Assembly: GCA_964016885.1 (NCBI GenBank)
Contig: OZ024748.1
Location: 30,850,312-30,914,311, forward strand
DNA from: Eledone cirrhosa
Lineage: Eukaryota; Mollusca; Cephalopoda; Octopoda; Eledonidae
Length of the DNA stretch: 64,000 bases
Direction: 5' to 3'
Shown here one piece after another: positions 57,571 through 64,000 of this stretch (positions are counted from its first letter, which is position 1; each line of letters begins with the position of its first letter). The notes beneath the pieces were generated by a model. It made no database searches. It was not told the origin of the DNA and saw only the letters and a list, made by a program, of their open reading frames with translations. Both the position numbers and the translations under genes were made by a program.

Positions 57571-58310
57571 CCCAAGCCTTAGACTTAGACTTAAACCCCA
57601 AACCCAAGCCTTAGGCTTAGACATAAACGCCCCCAAGCCTTAGACTGAGACATACACGCCCCTCCCGCCCCCCAAAGCCTTAGACTTAGACTTAAACCCC
57701 AAATCCAAGCCTTAGGCTAAAACACTAACAGAGAGACTTAGACTTAGACTTAAACCGCAACCCCTACCCTTAGACGTAATATTAAACCACAACTCTAAGA
57801 CTTAGACTTAAACCACAAACTCAAGCCTTACACATAGACTTAAACCCCAACCCAAAGCCTTAGACTTAGACTTACACTCCAACCCCAAGTCTTAAAATTA
57901 AATCCTAACCACAACCCTTAGACTTCAACCCGAACCCGAACCCAAGCCTTAGACTTAGACTTAAACCCCAAACCCAAGCCTTAGGCTTAGACATAAACGC
58001 CCCCAAGCCTTAGACTGAGACATACACGCCCCTACCGCCCCCCAAAGCCTTAGACTTAGACTTAAACCCCAAATCCAAGCCTTAGGCTAAAACACTAACA
58101 GAGAGACTTAGACTTAGACTTAAACCGCAACCCCTACCCTTAGACGTAATATTAAACCACAACTCTAAGACTTAGACTTAAACCACAAACTCAAGCCTTA
58201 CACATAGACTTAAACCCCAACCCAAAGCCTTAGACTTAGACTTACACTCCAACCCCAAGTCTTAAAATTAAATCCTAACCACAACCCTTAGACTTCAACC
58301 CGAACCCGAA
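57571..58310 (+). repeat. 370 bp tandem duplication within the satellite
   Basis: 57,571-57,940 is repeated at 57,941-58,310 with period 370. The only difference I saw is CCCCTCCCGCC against CCCCTACCGCC. A more diverged relative of the same segment lies near 59,520-59,830. The duplicated block includes a G/C-rich irregular unit (ACACGCCCCTCCCGCCCCCC) that is rare elsewhere in the array. Confidence 0.88.
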
Positions 58311-61300
58311 CCCAAGCCTTAGACTTAGACTTAAACCCGAACCCCAAGCCTTAGACTTAGACTTAAACGCCAACCCAAAGTCTTAGATTTAGACTTAAAA
58401 CCCAACCACAAGCCCTAGACTTAGACTCAAACCCAAACCCAAAGCTTTAGAATTAAACTTAAACCCGAACCCCAAGCCTTAGACTTAGACTTAATCCCCA
58501 ACCTTAAGCCTTATACATAGACTTAATCCCCAACATTAATCTTTAGACTTAGACTTAAACCCCAAGCCTTAGACATAGATTTGAACCCCAACCACAAGCC
58601 TTAAACTTAGACTTAAACCCCAAGCCCAACATTAGAGTTAGACTTGAACCCCAACCACAAGCATAAGACTTAAAATTAAACCTCAAACCAAAGAATTATA
58701 CCCCAAGCCCAAGCATTAGACTTAGACATAAACCCTAACGCCAAGCATTAGATTTATACTTAGATCCTAAACCCAAGCCTTAGACTTAGACTTAAACCCT
58801 AACCCTATGCCTTAGACTTAGATTTAGATTTAAACCCTAACCCTATGCCTTAGACTTAGATTTAGATTTAAAACCCAACCACAAACCTTAGACTTAGATT
58901 TAAACCCGAACCCAAAGCCTTAGAATTAAACTTAAACACGAACCCCAAGCCTTAGAATTAGACTAAATCCCCAACCTTAAGCCTTAGACATAGACTTAAT
59001 CCCCAACATTAAGCTTTAGACTGAGACTTAAAACCCAACCCCAAGCATTAGACTTAGAATTAAACCCAAACTCCAAGCTTTAGAAGGAAAACCTAACACA
59101 AAGACTTGACTTAAATCCTAACACCAAGCCTTAGACTTAGACATAAACCCGAACTCCCAAGACTTAGAATTAAACCATAACCACAAGCCGTAGACTTAAA
59201 CGCAACACCAAGCCTTAGACTTAGACTTAAACCCCAACACCAAACATTAGACATAGATTTAAACCCCAACCCTAAGCCTTAGACTTAGACTTAAACCCTA
59301 ACCCCAAGTCTTACACTTAAAACCAAAACCATAGCCTTAAACATAGACTTAAATCCCAACACCAAGCCTCACACTTAGACTTAAACCCCAACCCAAGCCT
59401 TAGACTTAGATTTAAACACCAACCCCAAGCCTCAGACTTAGACTTAAAGCCGAACACGAAGTCTTAAAATTAGACTTAAACCCGAAATCCAAGCCTTAGA
59501 CTTAGACTTAAACCCCAAACCCAAGCCTTAGGCTTAGACATAAACGCCCCCCCAAAGCCTTAGACTTAGACTTAAACCCCAAATCCAAGCCTTAGGCTAA
59601 AACATTAACCGCAAGACTTAGACTTGGACTTAAACCGCAACCCCTACCTTAGACGTAATATTAAACCACAACTCTAAGACTTAGACTTAAACCCCAAACT
59701 CAAGCCTTACACGTAGACTTAAACCCCAACCCAAAGCCTTAGACTTAGACTTACACTCCAACCCCAAGTCTTAAAATTAAATCCTAACCACAACGCTTAG
59801 ACTTCAACCCGAACCCCAAGCCTTAGACTTAGACTTATACCCCAAGCCCAAGCATTAGACTTAGACATAAACCCTAACGCCAAGCATTAGATTTATACTT
59901 ACATCCTAACCCCAAGCCTTAGACTTAGACTTAAAACCTAACCCCAAGCCGTAGAGTTAAACGCTAACCTTAGACTTAGACTTAAAACCCAACCCCAAGC
60001 CTTAGACTTAGACTTGAACACAACCCACTAGCATTAGACTTAGCTTTAAACCCCAACACCCATCCTTAGATTTAAATCCTATCCCTTAGACTTAAACTAC
60101 AACCATAAGCCTTAAACTTAGACTTAAACCCCAACTCCAAGCCCTAGAATTAAACCATTACCACAAGCCGTAGACTTAAACCCAACACCAATCCTTAGTG
60201 CTAGACTTAAACCCCAACCCCAACCCTTACACATACATTTAAACCCCAACCATAAGCCTTAGACTTAGACTTAAACCCAAACCACAAGACTTAGACTTAG
60301 ACTTAAACCTAAAACCCAAGCCTTAGACTTAGACTTAAACCCGAACCCAAAGCCTTAGATTTAGACTTAAAACCCAACCACAAGCCATAGACTTAGACTC
60401 AAACCCAAACCCAAAGCTTTAGAATTAAACTTAAACCCAAACCCCAAGCCTTAGACATAGACTTAATCCCCAACATTAAGCTTTAGACTTAGACTTAAAC
60501 TCCATGCCTTAGACATAGATTTGAACCCCAACCACAAGCCTTAGACTTCGACTTAAACCCCAAGCCCAACATTAGAGTTAGACTTGAAGCCCAAGCCCAA
60601 CATTAGAGTTAGACTTGAACCCCAACCACAAGCATAAGACTTAAACTTAAACCTCAACACAAAGCCTTAGACTTAGATTTAAACTCCAACACCAAGACTT
60701 AGACTTAGACTTAAACCCCAACCCCAGGCCTTAGACTTAAACTTAAACATCAACACAAAGCCTTAGACTTAGACTTAAACTCCAACTCCAAGACTTAGAT
60801 TTAGACTAAAACCCCAACCTAAAGCCTTAGACTTAGACTTAAACACCAACCCAAGCCTTAGACATATACTTAAACCCCAACTCCAAGCCTTAGAATTAAA
60901 CCCTAACACCAAGCCTTAGACTTAAATCCTAAACCAACCCTTACACTTAGACTTAAACCACAAAACCAAGCCTTAGAGTTAGACTTAAACCCCAAACCCA
61001 ACCCTTAGATTTAGACTTAAACCCCAACCCAAGCCTAAGATTTAGACATAAACCCGAACACAAAGCCTTAGAATTTGACCCAAACACCTAGCCTTAGACT
61101 TAAACTTAAATCCCAACCCCAAGCTTTAGACTTAAACCCTAACACGAACCCTAAGCCTTAGACTTAAACCCCAACCCCAAGCCTTAGACTTAGACATAAA
61201 CGCAAAACCGAAGGCTTAGACTTAGACTTAAACCCCAACCCCCAGCCTTAGATTTCGACTTAAACCCCAAATCCAAGCCTTAGACTTACACTTACACCCA

Positions 61301-64000
61301 AACACAAAGCTTTCGATTTAGACTTAAACCCTACCCCAAGCCTTAGACTTAATCATAAACAACAAACCCAAGCCTTATAAATAGACTTAAACCCGTACAC
61401 CAAACCTTAACCCTAAGCCTTAGACTTAGACTTAAACCCAAATCGTAAGCTTTAGTTTTAGACGTAATCCCCAACTACAAGCCTTCAATTAAACCATAAA
61501 CACAAGCCTTAGACTTAAACCCAAATGCCAAGCCTTAGACTTAGATTTAAACCACAATCCCTAGCCTTAGACGTAAACTTAAACCCCAACCCCTAAACTT
61601 AGACTTAGACATAGACCCTAACCCCATGCCTTAGACTTAAACCCTAAGCCTTAGAATTACACTTAAACCCCAACTATAAGCCTTAGACTTAGACTTAAAC
61701 CCCAACCCCAAGCCTCAGACTTAGACTTAAACTCCAACCCTTAGATTTAGACTAAACCCCAACCCTAGCCTTAGACGTAAACTTAAACTTAGACTTAGAT
61801 GTAAACCCCAACCTCAAGCCTTAGGCGTAGATTTAAACCCCAACCCAAAGCTTACACGTAAACCTTAACCCCAAGCCTTAGACTTAAACTCTAGCCTTAG
61901 TCTTAGACTTAAACCCCAACCCCAAGTCTTAGACTTAGACTTGAACCCCAACCCCAATCCTTAGACTTAGACTTAAACCCCAACACCAAGCCTTAGACAT
62001 AAAGCCTAACCCCAAGCCTTAGACTTAAACCCCAACCCCAAGCTTTAGATTTAGGCTTAAACCCCAACTCCAAGACTTAGAATTAAACCATAACCACAAG
62101 GCTTAGACTTAAACACCAACTCCTAGCCTTAGACTTAAACTTAAACCCCAAACCCTAGCCTTTGACTTAAACCCCAACTCCAAGCCATTGACATAGATTT
62201 AAACCCCAACCCCAAGACTTAGACTTAGACTTGAACCCCAACCCCAAGCCTTAGACTTAGACTTAAAGCCCAACTCCACGCCTTAGACTTAAACCCTAAA
62301 CGCAACCCTTAAACGTAGAATTAAACCCCAACCAAAATGCTTAGACTTAGACATAAACCCCAACCACAAGCCTTAGACTTAGACTTAAACCCCAACCCCT
62401 AGCCTTAGACGTATACTTAAACCCCAACTCCAAGACTTAGATATAGACTTAAACCCCAACCCCAAGTTTGGACTTCGACATAAAACCCAACCACAAAGCT
62501 TAGACTTAGACTTAAACACCAACATTAAGCCTTAGACTTAGATTTAAACCACAAGCCATAGACATAGATTTAAACCCCAACCTCAAGCCTTAGACGTAGA
62601 CTTAAACCCCAACCCCAAGGCTTAGACTTAGACTTGAACCCCAACCCCAAGCCTTAGACTTAGACTTAAACCCCTACCTCTAGCGTTAGACTTAGAGTTA
62701 AACCCCAAATCCAAGCCTCAAAATTAAACTATAACCACAAGCCTTAGACATAAACCCCACCCCAAGCCTTAGACTATGACTTAAACACCAACTCCTAGCC
62801 TTAGACTTAAACTTAAACCCTAACCCCAAGCCTTAGACTTAAACTTAAATCCCAACGCCAAGCCTTAGACTTAGACTTGAACCCCAACCTCAAAGGTTAG
62901 ACGTAGACACTAACCCTAAACCAGAGCCTTAGACTTAGACTTACACACAAGCCTTAGAATTAAACCCTAACAACAAGCCTTAGACTTAAAACCTAACCCC
63001 AAGCCTTAGCCCAACCCGTAAACTTAAACCCCAACCCAAAGCCTTAGATTTAGACTTAAACCCCAACCACAAGCATTAGACTTAGACTTAAACCATAACC
63101 CCAAGCATTAGACTTAGACTTACCCCAACCATAAGCCTTAGATTTAGACTTAAAGCCCAAGCCATAGACATAGATTTAAAACCCAACCTCAAGCCTTAGA
63201 CGTAGACATGAATCTCAACCCAGCCCTTAGACTTACACTTAAAACCCAACCACTAGCATTAGACTTAGATTTAAACCCCAAGCCATAGACATAGAATTAA
63301 ACGCCAACTTCAAGACTTAGACGTAGACTTAAACCCCAGCTCCAAGCCTTAGACTTAGTCTTAAACCCCAACCCCAAGACTTAGACTTAGTCTTAAACCC
63401 CAACCCCACGCCTTAGACTTAGAGTTAAATAATAACCCAAAGCCTTAGAAATAGATTTAATCCCAAATCCCAAGCCTTAGAGATAGACTTAAACCCCAAC
63501 CCCAAGCTTTAGACATCGACATAAACCCCAACCACAAGCATTAGACTTAGACTTAACCCCAACCCCAAGCCTTAGACTTAGACTTAAACCCCAACATTAA
63601 GCCTTAGACTTAGACTTAAACCCCAAGCCATAGACATAGATTTAAACCCCAACCCCAAGTCTTAGACTTAGACTTAAACCCCAACCTCAAGCCTTAGAAT
63701 TAAACCCTAACAACAAGCCTTAGACTTAAAACCTAACCCCAAACCTTAGCCCTACACGTAAATTTAAACCCCAAACCAAACCCTTAGATTTAGACTTAAA
63801 CCCCAACCACAAGCATTAGACTTAGACTTAAACCCTAAACCCAAGCATTAGACTTAGACTTACCCCAACCATAAGCTTTAGACTTAGATTTAAACCCCAA
63901 CCACAAGCCTTAGACGTAGACTTAAAGGCCAACCTCAAGCTTTAGACTTAGATTTAAAACCCAACCACTAGCATTAGACTTAGACTTAAACTCCAAGCCA

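Larger units (their letters stand above)
36302..64000 (+). repeat. 26/32 bp satellite array, C-rich strand on top (>27.7 kb)
   Basis: The unit is CC, then TTAGAC once or twice, TTAAAC, CCCAAC and CCCAAG, giving 26 or 32 bp. Point variants are frequent (TTAGAC to TTAGGC, TTAAAC to ATAAAC, CCCAAG to CTCAAG). At about 30 bp per unit the stretch holds roughly 900 units and continues past the window edge. I found no SINE, other transposon, gene or RNA in it. The single strand bias over 27 kb is striking: the bottom strand is G-rich and quadruplex-prone throughout. Short open frames (e.g. minus 37,366-37,587) are repeat by-products. Confidence 0.92.

Overview
This window contains no convincing protein-coding gene. 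It is a eukaryotic, satellite-dominated block. The best taxonomic clue is a ~190 bp tRNA-derived SINE present in 37 copies or fragments in the first 27.5 kb. It has a tRNA-like head with a B-box-like GAGTTCAAATCCC, then a conserved body (TTTGCCTTTCATCCTTACGG, GTCGATAAAATAAAGTACCA) that I recognise as resembling the central domain of cephalopod (octopus/squid) SINEs. TTAGGG-type telomeric repeats also fit a mollusc. My call is a coleoid cephalopod, probably an octopod; this is recognition, not a database match.

Layout. (1) 1-27,707: a macrosatellite of about 5.2-5.5 kb per unit (starts near 569, 6,039, 11,246 and 16,712, plus a degenerate fifth from 23,556). Each unit has the same order of parts: AATAT pentanucleotide arrays, blocks of a 20-21 bp minisatellite (core CGGGGCACCCAAATAAAAAA), and SINEs of recognisable subtypes in fixed positions and orientations. 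Because the same SINE subtype sits at the same place in each unit, the SINEs mostly multiplied with the satellite and not by repeated retroposition. Unit 3 carries an internal inversion, unit 4 a 1.4 kb tandem duplication, and unit 5 a composite inverted-repeat element (26,095-27,030) with perfect 142 bp terminal inverted repeats. (2) 27,708-28,440: a 26/32 bp satellite, G-rich strand on top. (3) ~28,432-31,427: degenerate interstitial telomeric TTAGGG repeats. (4) ~31,428-36,301: AT-rich pentanucleotide arrays, including 904 bp of AAATT with no interruption seen, alternating with five palindromic blocks rich in GCGCATGCGC. (5) 36,302-64,000: the same 26/32 bp satellite in the opposite orientation, running off the right end, with a 1,058 bp higher-order repeat at 42.2-45.6 kb and other internal duplications.

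The long open reading frames here are by-products of tandem repeats that lack stop codons in some frames. The interest lies in genome architecture: nested satellites that have captured SINEs, template-switch rearrangements, and a telomere-like tract between two oppositely oriented copies of one satellite family, which suggests an old end fusion or an inversion. All unit sizes and offsets below were counted by hand from landmarks.
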